A stretch of DNA of 64,000 bases from Streptomyces aurantiogriseus (GTDB lineage: Bacteria > Actinomycetota > Actinomycetes > Streptomycetales > Streptomycetaceae), in assembly GCF_014649375.1 (NCBI RefSeq), contig NZ_BMSX01000033.1, positions 1 through 64,000 on the forward strand, in the 5' to 3' direction. Made by a program: the position numbers and the translations under genes. The notes beneath the pieces are model-generated. The model was not told where the DNA came from, ran no database searches, and saw nothing but the letters and a program-made list of their open reading frames with translations. Numbering within the stretch: position 1 is the stretch's first letter; each line of letters opens with the position of its first letter. Below are positions 50,981 to 59,476 of this stretch, piece by piece.

Positions 50981-52335
50981 CCACCGTCGCTCAGCGGCAC
51001 CTGCTGCTGAACATGACCGCCAACGGTTCGCTCGGCCCCAAGGGCGAAGACCTCCTCGTCGTCCGGCGAGGGGAGGGCCCGTACGTCGACGACGCGGAGG
51101 GCAGACGCTACATCGACGGTCTGTCAGGGCTGTACTGCTGCCAGCTCGGCTACTCCTACGGTCCCGAATTCGCCGAGGCGGCGGAGAAGCAGCTGCGCGA
51201 GCTGTGCTACAGCCCGCTGTGGACCGGCTCCGCGCACCCGACGGCGATCGAACTCGCCGAGCGGCTGTCCCGGATCGCCCCCGTCGACATCGAGCACACC
51301 TTCTTCTCGAGCGGCGGCGCCGAAGCCGTCGAGACCGCCTGGAAGATCGCCCGCCGCTACCACGCGCTGCGCGGCGAGCCGGGCCGCACCAAGGCCATCT
51401 CCCGGCGCGGCGCCTACCACGGGCTGACCATCGGCACCCTGTCGCTCACCGACGACCCCGGCCTGACGGAGCCGTACGGCCCGCCGGCGATCGACACCCG
51501 GTTCGTGTCCAACACCAACCGCTTCGGTCTCGCACCGGAGTACGCGGACGACGGCCTGTACACGGCCCGGCTGCTCGCCGAGCTGGAGGACACGATCCTG
51601 GCCGAGGGCCCGGAGACCGTCGCCATGCTCATCGCCGAGCCGGTGCAGAACCGCGGCGGCTGCATCACCCCGCCCAAGGGCTACTGGCAGGGTCTGCGGG
51701 CGCTGGCCGACCGGTACGGCTTCCTGCTCGTCGCCGACGAGGTGATCACGGCCTTCGGCCGGGTCGGCGAGTGGTTCGGCGGCGACCGCTACGGCGCCCG
51801 CCCGGACATCGTCACCGTCGCCAAGGGCATCACCGCCGGATACGCCCCCATGGGGGCCACCCTGGTCGGCACCAAGGTCACCGAGGTCATCAACCGGCCC
51901 GGCGCGGTCCTCAACCACGGCTACACGTTCGCAGGGCACCCGCTGAGCGCGGCCATCGCCCTGCGCAACCTGGAGATCATGGAGCGGGACCGGATCCTGG
52001 ACAACGTCCGCGGACTCGAGGACCACCTCGCGAAACGCATGGCGTCCCTCACGGACCTGCCGATCGTCGGCGACGTCCGCGGCACCGGGTTCTTCTACTC
52101 CTGCGAACTCGCCGGCGACCTCGACGACGGCGGCTTCAGCGACTTGGCCCGCGCCGGCCTGATCGTCGACCTGATCCCCCGCCGGATGCGCGAGGCCGGC
52201 CTTCTCGCCCGCGTCTACAACCGGTCCGCGCCGCTGGTGCAGATCGCGCCCCCGCTGATCAGCGACCGCTTCCTCCTGGACCGTATCGCCGACATCCTCG
52301 CGGACATCCTCGCCGAGGCGTCCGCCCGCATCTGA
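50977..52335 (+). CDS. class-III PLP aminotransferase (omega-amino acid/diamine type)
   Basis: A 452-residue class-III aminotransferase of the omega-amino-acid:pyruvate or putrescine type. Motifs: DGLSGLYCCQLGYSYGPEFAEA, FFSSGGAEAVETAWKIARRYH, RRGAYHGLTIGTLSLT, LLVADEVITAFGRVGEWFGG and the PLP Lys in IVTVAKGITAGYAPMGA. The start of the protein (GLSGLYC) resembles enzymes that use pyruvate as acceptor. Together with the aldehyde dehydrogenase at 53309 it would turn an amine into an acid. Confidence 0.92.
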   Translation: MTTVAQRHLLLNMTANGSLGPKGEDLLVVRRGEGPYVDDAEGRRYIDGLSGLYCCQLGYSYGPEFAEAAEKQLRELCYSPLWTGSAHPTAIELAERLSRIAPVDIEHTFFSSGGAEAVETAWKIARRYHALRGEPGRTKAISRRGAYHGLTIGTLSLTDDPGLTEPYGPPAIDTRFVSNTNRFGLAPEYADDGLYTARLLAELEDTILAEGPETVAMLIAEPVQNRGGCITPPKGYWQGLRALADRYGFLLVADEVITAFGRVGEWFGGDRYGARPDIVTVAKGITAGYAPMGATLVGTKVTEVINRPGAVLNHGYTFAGHPLSAAIALRNLEIMERDRILDNVRGLEDHLAKRMASLTDLPIVGDVRGTGFFYSCELAGDLDDGGFSDLARAGLIVDLIPRRMREAGLLARVYNRSAPLVQIAPPLISDRFLLDRIADILADILAEASARI

Positions 52336-52358
52336 TCCACTTGTTGGGAAGGAACGAC

Positions 52359-53312
52359 ATGTACTCCATCGATTCGCTGACCGTCGCCCCGGGCGAGCGC
52401 GCCCAGGGCCTGATCCCGGTCGGCACCAGCAGCTACGGAGTGGAGCTCGGCATTCCGCTGATCGTCGTCAACGGCGCGCAGGACGGCCCCGTCCTGTGTG
52501 TGGACGCGGGCGTGCACGGCGACGAGTACGACGGCCAGGAGGCCGTCCGCCGTGTCCTCGCCGAGATCGACCCGGCCACCCTGCGCGGCACCGTCGTCGG
52601 CATCCCCTGCCTGAACACCCCGGCCTTCGAGGCGGCGGCCCGCACCAGCGGCCTCGACCACCTCAACCTCAACCGCATCTTCCCGGGCGACGCGGAGGGC
52701 TCGTACTCCCAGCGCCTGGCCGCCACCTTCGTCGAGAAGGTCGTCCCCGCCGTCGACGCCGTGGTCGACCTGCACACCGGCGGCGCCTACGGCGAGATCG
52801 CCCCGCTCGTCATCCTCCAGGGCGGCTACGAGGAGCTGGCGACGGACCTGGCCCTCGCCGCCGGGCACGAGCTGGTCTGGAAGGGCGGCAAGTGGGGCGG
52901 CACGGTCCGCCACCCCGCCCTCGCGGCCGGCAAGCCCGCCATCACCATCGAGGTCGGCGGCGGCACCTACCGCGAGGCCAACGTCGAGACGCACATGAAC
53001 TCGATCCGCAACGTCCTGCGCCAGTTCCGCATGATCGACGGCGAGGTGCAGCTGCGGGACACCTACACGACCGTCTCCGGCACCTTCGCCCGCTCCGCCG
53101 CCGGCGGCTTCTTCGTCGGGCACGCCGAGCCGGGGGAGACCTGCAAGGAAGGCGACCTGATCGCCACCATCTCCGACCACTACGGCAACACGCTGGAGGA
53201 GGTCCGCGCCCCGCAGGAGGGCATCGTGCTGTGGGTGCGCCGGATTCGTACGGTCCGCCCCGGCGACGAGGTCGTCATCTTCGGTGAGGTGCAGGGGGAG
53301 ATCCGGCCGTGA
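52359..53312 (+). CDS. AspA/AstE-type (M14-like) deacylase 2
   Basis: A 317-residue zinc hydrolase of the succinylglutamate-desuccinylase/aspartoacylase family. Zinc ligands: AGVHGDEYDGQEAV (His, Glu) and VVDLHTGGAYGEIAP (His); also LNLNRIFPGDAEGSYSQRLA and TIEVGGGTYREANVETHMN. It shares family motifs with deacylase 1 at 45855 but differs widely elsewhere, so it is not a recent duplicate. GGGAAGGA precedes the ATG. Its stop overlaps the GTG of the next gene. Confidence 0.88.
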   Translation: MYSIDSLTVAPGERAQGLIPVGTSSYGVELGIPLIVVNGAQDGPVLCVDAGVHGDEYDGQEAVRRVLAEIDPATLRGTVVGIPCLNTPAFEAAARTSGLDHLNLNRIFPGDAEGSYSQRLAATFVEKVVPAVDAVVDLHTGGAYGEIAPLVILQGGYEELATDLALAAGHELVWKGGKWGGTVRHPALAAGKPAITIEVGGGTYREANVETHMNSIRNVLRQFRMIDGEVQLRDTYTTVSGTFARSAAGGFFVGHAEPGETCKEGDLIATISDHYGNTLEEVRAPQEGIVLWVRRIRTVRPGDEVVIFGEVQGEIRP

Positions 53313-54766
53313 GCGCCGAACTTCAGTTGACCGAGCTGCTGATCGACGGCAAGCACAGACCGGCTGCCGACGGACGCTCCTTCACCGTCCTGGACCCGTC
53401 CGACGGGACGGCCATCGCCCGGGTGGCGCTGGCCGGCACGGCGGACGTGGACCAGGCGGTGGCCGCGGCGAGGGCGGCCCTCACCGCCCCCGAGTGGGCC
53501 CGGATGCGTGCCGCCGACCGGGGCCGGATCCTGTACCGGATCGCCGAGGCCATCCGCTACCAGGGTGAACGGCTGGCCCGCCTGGAGAGCCAGGACGTCG
53601 GCAAGCCGCTCCGCCAGGCCAAGGCCGATGTCGAAGCGGCGGCCCGCTACTTCGAGTTCTACGCGGGCGCCGCCGACAAGCTCGGCGGCACGACGATCCC
53701 TCTCGGGCCCGGCCTGATCGACTACACGGTCCGTGAGCCGATCGGTGTCTCCGGCCAGATCATCCCGTTCAACTACCCGCTGCAGAACACCGCGCGGGGC
53801 TCGGCTCCGGCACTCGCGGCAGGTTGCACGGTGGTGCTCAAGCCGTCGCCGGAGGCGCCGCTCACCCCGCTGGAGATCGGCAGGATCGCCCTCGAGTGCG
53901 GTCTTCCGCCGGGCGTGCTGAACGTGGTCCCGGGTGACGGCGAGACCGGCGCGGCCCTCGCCGGCCACCCGGACATCAACCAGGTCACCTTCACCGGGTC
54001 GGTGCCGACCGGTATCAAGGTCGCCCAGGCGTCCGCCGCCAACGTGGTGCCGTCGGTCACCGAGCTGGGCGGCAAGTCGCCGGTCGTCGTCTTCGCCGAC
54101 GCCGACTTCGACCTGGCGCTGACCGCCATCGCGGCCTCGGCCTTCGGCAACGCGGGCCAGACCTGCTCGGCCGGCACCCGGCTGCTGCTCCAGCGCGGCG
54201 CCGAGGAGTTCCTCGACAAGCTGGTCTCACACGCCGCCTCACTGCGCGTCGGCCCGGGGCTCACCGACCCGGACATCGGCCCGCTGGTCGCCGCCCGGCA
54301 GCGCGACCGGGTGCTGAGCTACGTGGACCTGGCCCGACAGGAGGGCGCGACGGTCCGCGTCGGCGGCGCCCCGTCCGACCCGGCCCTGGCCGACGGCTAC
54401 TACGTCGAGCCGACCGTCCTCACCGGCCTCACCAACGACGCCCGGTGCGCCCGCGAGGAGATCTTCGGCCCCGTCGTCACCGTCATCGAGTTCGACGAAA
54501 CCGAAGAGGCCCTGGACATCGCCAACGACAGCCCGTACGGCCTGGCTTCCTACGTCTGGACCCGCGACATCGACAAGGCGATGCGGCTGGCCGAGGGCAT
54601 CCGGGCCGGTCAGGTCTACGTCAACGCCACCGGTGTCGGCACCGGCGTCGAGCTCCCCTTCGGCGGCTACAAGCACAGCGGCTGGGGCCGGGAGAAGGGC
54701 CTGGCAGGCCTGGACAGCTATGTGCAGACCAAGAACGTCTGCATCGGGTTCGGGAACCGGTCATGA
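53309..54766 (+). CDS. aldehyde dehydrogenase family protein
   Basis: A 485-residue aldehyde dehydrogenase. Motifs: IPFNYPLQNTARGSAPALAAGCTVVLKPSPEAPLTP, FTGSVPTGIKVAQ, ELGGKSPVVVFADADFD (Glu) and NAGQTCSAGTRLLLQ (catalytic Cys), like betaine-aldehyde or gamma-aminobutyraldehyde dehydrogenases. It probably oxidises the aldehyde made by the neighbouring aminotransferase or flavin oxidase. GTG start at 53309 overlaps the preceding stop, and its stop overlaps the next ATG. Confidence 0.92.
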   Translation: MSAELQLTELLIDGKHRPAADGRSFTVLDPSDGTAIARVALAGTADVDQAVAAARAALTAPEWARMRAADRGRILYRIAEAIRYQGERLARLESQDVGKPLRQAKADVEAAARYFEFYAGAADKLGGTTIPLGPGLIDYTVREPIGVSGQIIPFNYPLQNTARGSAPALAAGCTVVLKPSPEAPLTPLEIGRIALECGLPPGVLNVVPGDGETGAALAGHPDINQVTFTGSVPTGIKVAQASAANVVPSVTELGGKSPVVVFADADFDLALTAIAASAFGNAGQTCSAGTRLLLQRGAEEFLDKLVSHAASLRVGPGLTDPDIGPLVAARQRDRVLSYVDLARQEGATVRVGGAPSDPALADGYYVEPTVLTGLTNDARCAREEIFGPVVTVIEFDETEEALDIANDSPYGLASYVWTRDIDKAMRLAEGIRAGQVYVNATGVGTGVELPFGGYKHSGWGREKGLAGLDSYVQTKNVCIGFGNRS

Positions 54767-55701
54767 GGTACCGCACCCTGGGCGAGCGTGGTCCGGCCGT
54801 CTCCGCGGTCGGCGTCGGTGGCAACAACTTCGGCTCCCGCCTCGACGAGGACGGCACGAAGGCCGTCGTCCACGCGGCCCTCGACGCAGGGATCACCCTG
54901 TTCGACACGGCCGACATGTACGGCGGGTTCGGCGAGAGCGGCAGCGGGCGCGGCGACGGCGAACGGCTCTTGGGTGCCGCTCTCAAGGGGCACCGGGACG
55001 ACGTCGTCCTGGCCACCAAGTTCGGTATGGAGATGGGCCCGGACGCGGACCAGTACGGCCGACGCGGCGCCCGCCCCTACATCCGGTACGCCGTCGAGGC
55101 GTCCCTGCGCCGGCTCGGCACCGACCGGATCGACCTGTACCAGTACCACGAGCCGGACGGCGTCACCCCGCTGGAGGAGACGGTGGCCGCGCTTCAGGAG
55201 CTGGTGGACGAGGGCAAGATCGGTTTCATCGGCTGCTCCAACCTGCCGGCCGAGCACCTCACCGACGCCTTCGTGTCCACCCAGGCCCGCTACCACCTGC
55301 TCGACCGCGGCGTGGAGCAGGACCTGATCCCGGCCTGTCTGCGCCACGGCGTCGGCCTGCTGCCGTACTACCCGCTGGCGAACGGCCTGCTCAGCGGCAA
55401 GTACCGGCGCGGAGAGCAGCCGCCGCCCGGCAGCCGTCTGTCCTGGCGGCAGGGCTGGCTCACCGACGAGGCCCTGGACCGCGTCGAGGCGCTCACCGCG
55501 TACGGCGCCGAACGCGGCCTGACCCTCCTCCAGGTGGCGGTGGGCGGACTCGCCGCCCTGCCCGCCGTCGGCTCCGTCATCTGCGGCGCCATGACCCCCG
55601 AACAGGTCACCGCCAACGCGGCGGCGGCCGACTGGGTCCCCGACGCGGCCGACCTGGCCGCCCTGGACGCGATCGTCACCCCCGGCGAACGCGTCGTCTG
55701 A
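54763..55701 (+). CDS. aldo/keto reductase
   Basis: A 312-residue AKR TIM barrel. Catalytic tetrad: Asp and Tyr in LFDTADMYGGFGES, Lys in VVLATKFGMEMG, His in DLYQYHEPDG. Further: GKIGFIGCSNLPAEHL and SGKYRRGEQPPPGSR. It reduces or oxidises a carbonyl with NADP(H). The ATG overlaps the stop of the aldehyde dehydrogenase, so it acts in the same pathway, perhaps to detoxify an aldehyde intermediate by reduction. Confidence 0.9.
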   Translation: MRYRTLGERGPAVSAVGVGGNNFGSRLDEDGTKAVVHAALDAGITLFDTADMYGGFGESGSGRGDGERLLGAALKGHRDDVVLATKFGMEMGPDADQYGRRGARPYIRYAVEASLRRLGTDRIDLYQYHEPDGVTPLEETVAALQELVDEGKIGFIGCSNLPAEHLTDAFVSTQARYHLLDRGVEQDLIPACLRHGVGLLPYYPLANGLLSGKYRRGEQPPPGSRLSWRQGWLTDEALDRVEALTAYGAERGLTLLQVAVGGLAALPAVGSVICGAMTPEQVTANAAAADWVPDAADLAALDAIVTPGERVV

Positions 55702-55747
55702 AGTCCCCCACTCCCTCTGGAAAACCGCGAGATAGAGGCTGAACACC

Positions 55748-56419
55748 ATGCGAGAGATCGTCACCTTCGACGCCTATGGAACCCTGGTCGACTTCCAGCT
55801 CGGCCCCACCACCCTGAAGATACTTTCCGACTCCGGCCGGCTGGACCTGGACAACCTGGACGTCGACGAGTTCCTCGACGACTTCCGCGTCATGCGCTTC
55901 CAGGCCGTCCTGGAGGCCTACCGCCCCTACCACGAGATCCTGCCCTCCAGCCTGAAGAACGCCATGCGCCTGCACGGCCTGGAGTACCGCGACTCCGACG
56001 GCGAGGCCCTCGTGGACGCCGTCCCCACCTTCGGCCCCTTCCCGGAGGTGCCGGAGGCCCTGCGCGCGCTGAAGACCAAGTACGAGATCGCCATCATCTC
56101 CAACACCGACGACAACCTGATCGCGCGGAACGTCGAGAACATCGGCGTCGAGTTCGACTACGTCATCACCGCCCAGCAGGCCGGCGCCTACAAGCCGGAC
56201 CGGCAGACCTTCAAGCACGCCTTCCGGACCATGGGCGTCGAGCCGTCCCAGGTCATCCACACCGCGCAGGGCTGGGAGTACGACCACATTCCGACCCGCG
56301 ACCTCGGCCTGAAGCGCCGCGTGTGGATCAACCGCTACGGCCGCCCGGGCAGCGCCGACTACCAGCCGTACGACGAGCTGCCCGACCTGTCGGGCCTGCC
56401 GAAGCTGCTCGGCTGCTGA
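55748..56419 (+). CDS. HAD-superfamily type-II (L-2-haloacid dehalogenase-like) hydrolase
   Basis: A 223-residue HAD protein. Motif I VTFDAYGTLVDF (nucleophile Asp8, dehalogenase-type Tyr), motif II IAIISNTDDN, motif III GAYKPDRQTF (Lys) and a late EYDHIPTRDLGLKRRVWINR. The FDAYGTL motif is that of type-II haloacid dehalogenases, but many operon members of this type act on unknown phospho- or halo-substrates. It lies 46 bases after the aldo/keto reductase in the same run. Confidence 0.85.
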   Translation: MREIVTFDAYGTLVDFQLGPTTLKILSDSGRLDLDNLDVDEFLDDFRVMRFQAVLEAYRPYHEILPSSLKNAMRLHGLEYRDSDGEALVDAVPTFGPFPEVPEALRALKTKYEIAIISNTDDNLIARNVENIGVEFDYVITAQQAGAYKPDRQTFKHAFRTMGVEPSQVIHTAQGWEYDHIPTRDLGLKRRVWINRYGRPGSADYQPYDELPDLSGLPKLLGC

Positions 56420-56467
56420 CCGACGGCGCAACGGCGAAACAGACCGAGAACACAGAGGACGCACGCC

Positions 56468-57751
56468 ATGAAGCAGATCCCCTACTGGCTGGACACAGCC
56501 CCCGCCCTGCCCGACCGTTCCGGAAAGGACCTGCCCGACGAGGCGGACGTGGTGGTGATCGGCGGCGGTCTCACCGGCCTGTCCACCGCCTATCACGCCG
56601 CCCGCAAGGGCGCCCGGACCGTCCTCGTCGAGAAGGACAAGGTGGGCTCGGGCGCCTCCGGGCGCAACGGCAGCATGTGCACCCAGGGCATCACCATCAG
56701 CCCCGCCGAGGCGCGCAAGCGCTACGGGCAGGAGCGGGCCCGTGAGCTGTACGACGCCTTCCGCGAGGCGGTCGACGTCGTCGAGGAGCTCACCCACACC
56801 GAGAACATCGACTGCGACTTCAACCGCTCGGGGCGCCTCGGCGCCGTCTGCAAGCCCGGGCACTTCGAGGGCCTGCGGGCCAAGCAGCGCGACCTGGCCG
56901 AGAACTTCGGCCACGAGACGGTCGTCCTGAGCAAGAGCGAGCTGCGGGCCGAGCTCGGCACGGACTACTACCACGGCGCCCTGCTCGACCCGCTCAGCGC
57001 GGGCCTGCACGTGGGCAAGTTCGTCGGCGGCCTCGCGGACGCCGCCGAGCGTGCCGGCGCCGATATCCACGAGCGCAACGCCGCCACCGGCCTCACCCGC
57101 CTCCCTGGCGGCGGCTTCCTGGTGGAGACCCTGCACGGCACCATCCGTGCCAAGCAGGTCATGGCGGCGACGGACGCCTACACCGACAAGTCGATGCCGT
57201 GGTTCCGGAAGCGGCTGATCAACGTCGGCAGCTTCATCATCGTCACCGAGCCGCTGGGGGAGGCGCGCGCCAAGGAGCTCATCCCGAACGGCCGCCTGCT
57301 GGTCGCCCACAAGAATGTCGGCCACTACGTCCGCCTCACGCCGGACAACCGCCTCGCCTTCGGCGGCCGGGCCCGCTTCGCCCCCTCCAACCCGGCCTCC
57401 GACATCAAGAGCGGTGACATCCTCAAGCGGGAGATGACCGAGATCTTCCCGCAGCTGGCGGGGGTGCGCATCGACTACGTGTGGGGCGGCATGGTCGGTT
57501 TCTCCTGGGACCGCATTCCGCACGCGGGCGAGGTGAACGGCCTCTACTACTCCATGGGCTACTGCGGCCACGGCGTCCAGATGGCCACCTACATGGGCCG
57601 CGCGGTCGCCGAGATGATGGACGGCAAGCCGGAGGCCAACCCGCTGCGCGGCTTCGGCTTCCCCAAGGTTCCCGTCCCCTTCTACAACGGCACCGCCTGG
57701 TTCCTGCCGTTCGGCGGCGCCTACTACAAGGCGAAGGACAAGCTGCTCTGA
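56468..57751 (+). CDS. gamma-glutamylputrescine oxidase-like FAD oxidoreductase
   Basis: A 427-residue DAO-fold flavoprotein. FAD motif ADVVVIGGGLTGLSTAYHAARKGARTVLVEKD, then GSGASGRNGSMCTQG, and the C-terminal VWGGMVGFSWDRIPHAGEVNGLYYSMGYCGHGVQMATYMGRAVAEMM, typical of PuuB/ordL-type amine oxidases. It would oxidise a secondary or terminal amine to an aldehyde with release of the amine. Its substrate may be the acylated amine handled by the neighbouring deacylases. It is the last gene before a strong hairpin. Confidence 0.88.
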   Translation: MKQIPYWLDTAPALPDRSGKDLPDEADVVVIGGGLTGLSTAYHAARKGARTVLVEKDKVGSGASGRNGSMCTQGITISPAEARKRYGQERARELYDAFREAVDVVEELTHTENIDCDFNRSGRLGAVCKPGHFEGLRAKQRDLAENFGHETVVLSKSELRAELGTDYYHGALLDPLSAGLHVGKFVGGLADAAERAGADIHERNAATGLTRLPGGGFLVETLHGTIRAKQVMAATDAYTDKSMPWFRKRLINVGSFIIVTEPLGEARAKELIPNGRLLVAHKNVGHYVRLTPDNRLAFGGRARFAPSNPASDIKSGDILKREMTEIFPQLAGVRIDYVWGGMVGFSWDRIPHAGEVNGLYYSMGYCGHGVQMATYMGRAVAEMMDGKPEANPLRGFGFPKVPVPFYNGTAWFLPFGGAYYKAKDKLL

Positions 57752-57766
57752 GCCGACGCCGAAGGT

Positions 57767-57817
57767 GACACTGCGGGGACTTTCCGCGAAGCGGTCGTGG
57801 GAAGTCCCCGCGGTGTC
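57767..57817. terminator. strong hairpin between flavoprotein and aspartate ammonia-lyase genes
   Basis: GACACTGCGGGGACTT (57767-57782) pairs with AAGTCCCCGCGGTGTC (57802-57817) with one mismatch across a 19-base loop. It starts 16 bases after the flavoprotein stop and 76 bases before the lyase ATG. It could terminate the long operon or attenuate expression of the lyase. Confidence 0.7.
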
Positions 57818-57892
57818 GGATCGCGCCACTCCGTTGCCGCGCCCCTCGTACATCCCAGCCCCAACCCGCTCCGAGAGAAGGCCCGCACCGCC

Positions 57893-59305
57893 ATGACCGC
57901 CGCAGCCACCCGCAGCGAGCACGACCTGCTCGGCGACCGCGACGTCCCCGCCGAGGCGTACTGGGGCATACACACCCTGCGCGCCACGGAGAACTTCCCC
58001 ATCACCGGCACGCCGATCTCCGCCTACCCGTACCTGATCGAAGCCCTGGCCGCCGTGAAGGAGGCCGCCGCCCTCGCCAACGAGGAACTGGGCCTCCTGG
58101 AGCCGGGAAAGGCGGCCGCGATCGTCGAGGCCTGCCAGGAGATCCGCGCAGGCAAGCTGCACGACCAGTTCGTCGTCGACGTCATCCAGGGCGGCGCAGG
58201 CACCTCGACCAACATGAACGCCAACGAGGTCGTGGCGAACCGCGCGCTGGAGCTGCTGGGTCACCTCAGGGGCCAGTACGAGTATCTGCACCCCAACGAG
58301 GACGTCAACCTCGGCCAGTCGACCAACGACGTCTACCCGACCGCCGTGAAGATCGCGACGGTGTTCGCGGTGCACGGCCTGCTCAGGGCCATGTTCGTGC
58401 TCCAGGACGCCTTCGCCGCCAAGGCGGTCGAGTTCCGCGACGTGCTGAAGATGGGCCGCACCCAGCTGCAGGACGCCGTGCCGATGACGCTCGGTCAGGA
58501 GTTCTCGGCGTACGCGGTCATGCTGGACGAGGACCGCAGCCGTCTCGCCGAGGCCGTGGAGCTGATCCACGAGATCAACCTCGGTGCCACCGCGATCGGC
58601 ACCGGCCTCAACGCGCCCGCCGGCTACGCCGAGTCGGCCCGCCGCCACCTCGCCGGGATCACCGGGCTGCCGCTGGTGACCGCCGCCAACCTGGTCGAAG
58701 CCACCCAGGACTGCGGGGCGTTCGTCCAGATGTCCGGCGTGCTCAAGCGGATCGCGGTCAAGCTCTCCAAGAGCTGCAACGACCTGCGCCTGCTCTCCTC
58801 CGGTCCGCGCGCCGGGCTGGGCGAGATCAACCTGCCGCCCGTACAGGCCGGTTCGTCGATCATGCCGGGCAAGGTCAACCCGGTGATCCCCGAAGCCGTC
58901 AACCAGGTCGCCTTCGAGGTGATCGGCAACGACGTCACCATCACCATGGCCGCCGAGGCCGGACAGCTCCAGCTCAACGCCTTCGAGCCGATCATCCTGC
59001 ACTCGCTGTCGGAGTCGATCAACCATCTGCGCGCCGCCTGCCTGACTCTCGCCGAGCGCTGCGTGGACGGCATCACTGCCAACACCGAGGCGCTGCGCGC
59101 GAGCGTGGAGAACTCCATCGGCCTGGTCACTGCTCTCAACCCGCACATCGGCTACACGGCGGCCACCGACATCGCCAAGGAGGCCCTCGTCACCGGCCGC
59201 GGCGTCGCCGAACTGGTCCTGGAACGACGCCTGTTGCCGGCCGAGATGCTCGCCGACCTGCTCCGCCCCGAGGTCGTGGCAGGTAGAGGCCAAGCCCTGG
59301 CCTGA
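57893..59305 (+). CDS. aspA: aspartate ammonia-lyase (aspartase)
   Basis: A 470-residue fumarase/aspartase-superfamily lyase. Signature GSSIMPGKVNPVIPEAVNQVAFEVIGND, the region GAGTSTNMNANEVVANRALE and MGRTQLQDAVPMTLGQEFSAYA; the N-terminal LLGDRDVPAEAYWGIHTLRA is typical of aspartase rather than fumarase. It splits aspartate to fumarate and ammonia. The ATG at 57893 (family N terminus) follows a GAGAGAAGG. In context it would carry an aspartate product of the pathway to the TCA cycle. Confidence 0.9.
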   Translation: MTAAATRSEHDLLGDRDVPAEAYWGIHTLRATENFPITGTPISAYPYLIEALAAVKEAAALANEELGLLEPGKAAAIVEACQEIRAGKLHDQFVVDVIQGGAGTSTNMNANEVVANRALELLGHLRGQYEYLHPNEDVNLGQSTNDVYPTAVKIATVFAVHGLLRAMFVLQDAFAAKAVEFRDVLKMGRTQLQDAVPMTLGQEFSAYAVMLDEDRSRLAEAVELIHEINLGATAIGTGLNAPAGYAESARRHLAGITGLPLVTAANLVEATQDCGAFVQMSGVLKRIAVKLSKSCNDLRLLSSGPRAGLGEINLPPVQAGSSIMPGKVNPVIPEAVNQVAFEVIGNDVTITMAAEAGQLQLNAFEPIILHSLSESINHLRAACLTLAERCVDGITANTEALRASVENSIGLVTALNPHIGYTAATDIAKEALVTGRGVAELVLERRLLPAEMLADLLRPEVVAGRGQALA

Positions 59306-59476
59306 CATGCCCGGCGCACCGGCGTACCGACTCGGCGGGCAACGGACGCGCGCCGAGGCGGCTTCGTCGGGTCGGCCGTGCAGCTGGGTGGCGAAGGCGT
59401 CCCGACCGTTGACCGATCTGCGGCGTCACCGGGCCGGGCTCGATCCGATCGGGCTCATCGCCCGGTGCCGCAGCTA

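Noticed and set aside
44722..59305. Ectoine or hydroxyectoine degradation cluster
   Set aside because: Deacylase, aminotransferase, aldehyde dehydrogenase and aspartase would fit, but no ectoine hydrolase, EutB/EutC or Ehu-type transporter is present, and two amine oxidases and a polyamine-type importer do not fit.
55676..59308. A 1,210-codon open frame on the minus strand
   Set aside because: It lies antisense to four well-supported plus-strand genes (HAD hydrolase, flavoprotein, aspartase and others) and has no domain; long antisense frames are normal at this GC content.
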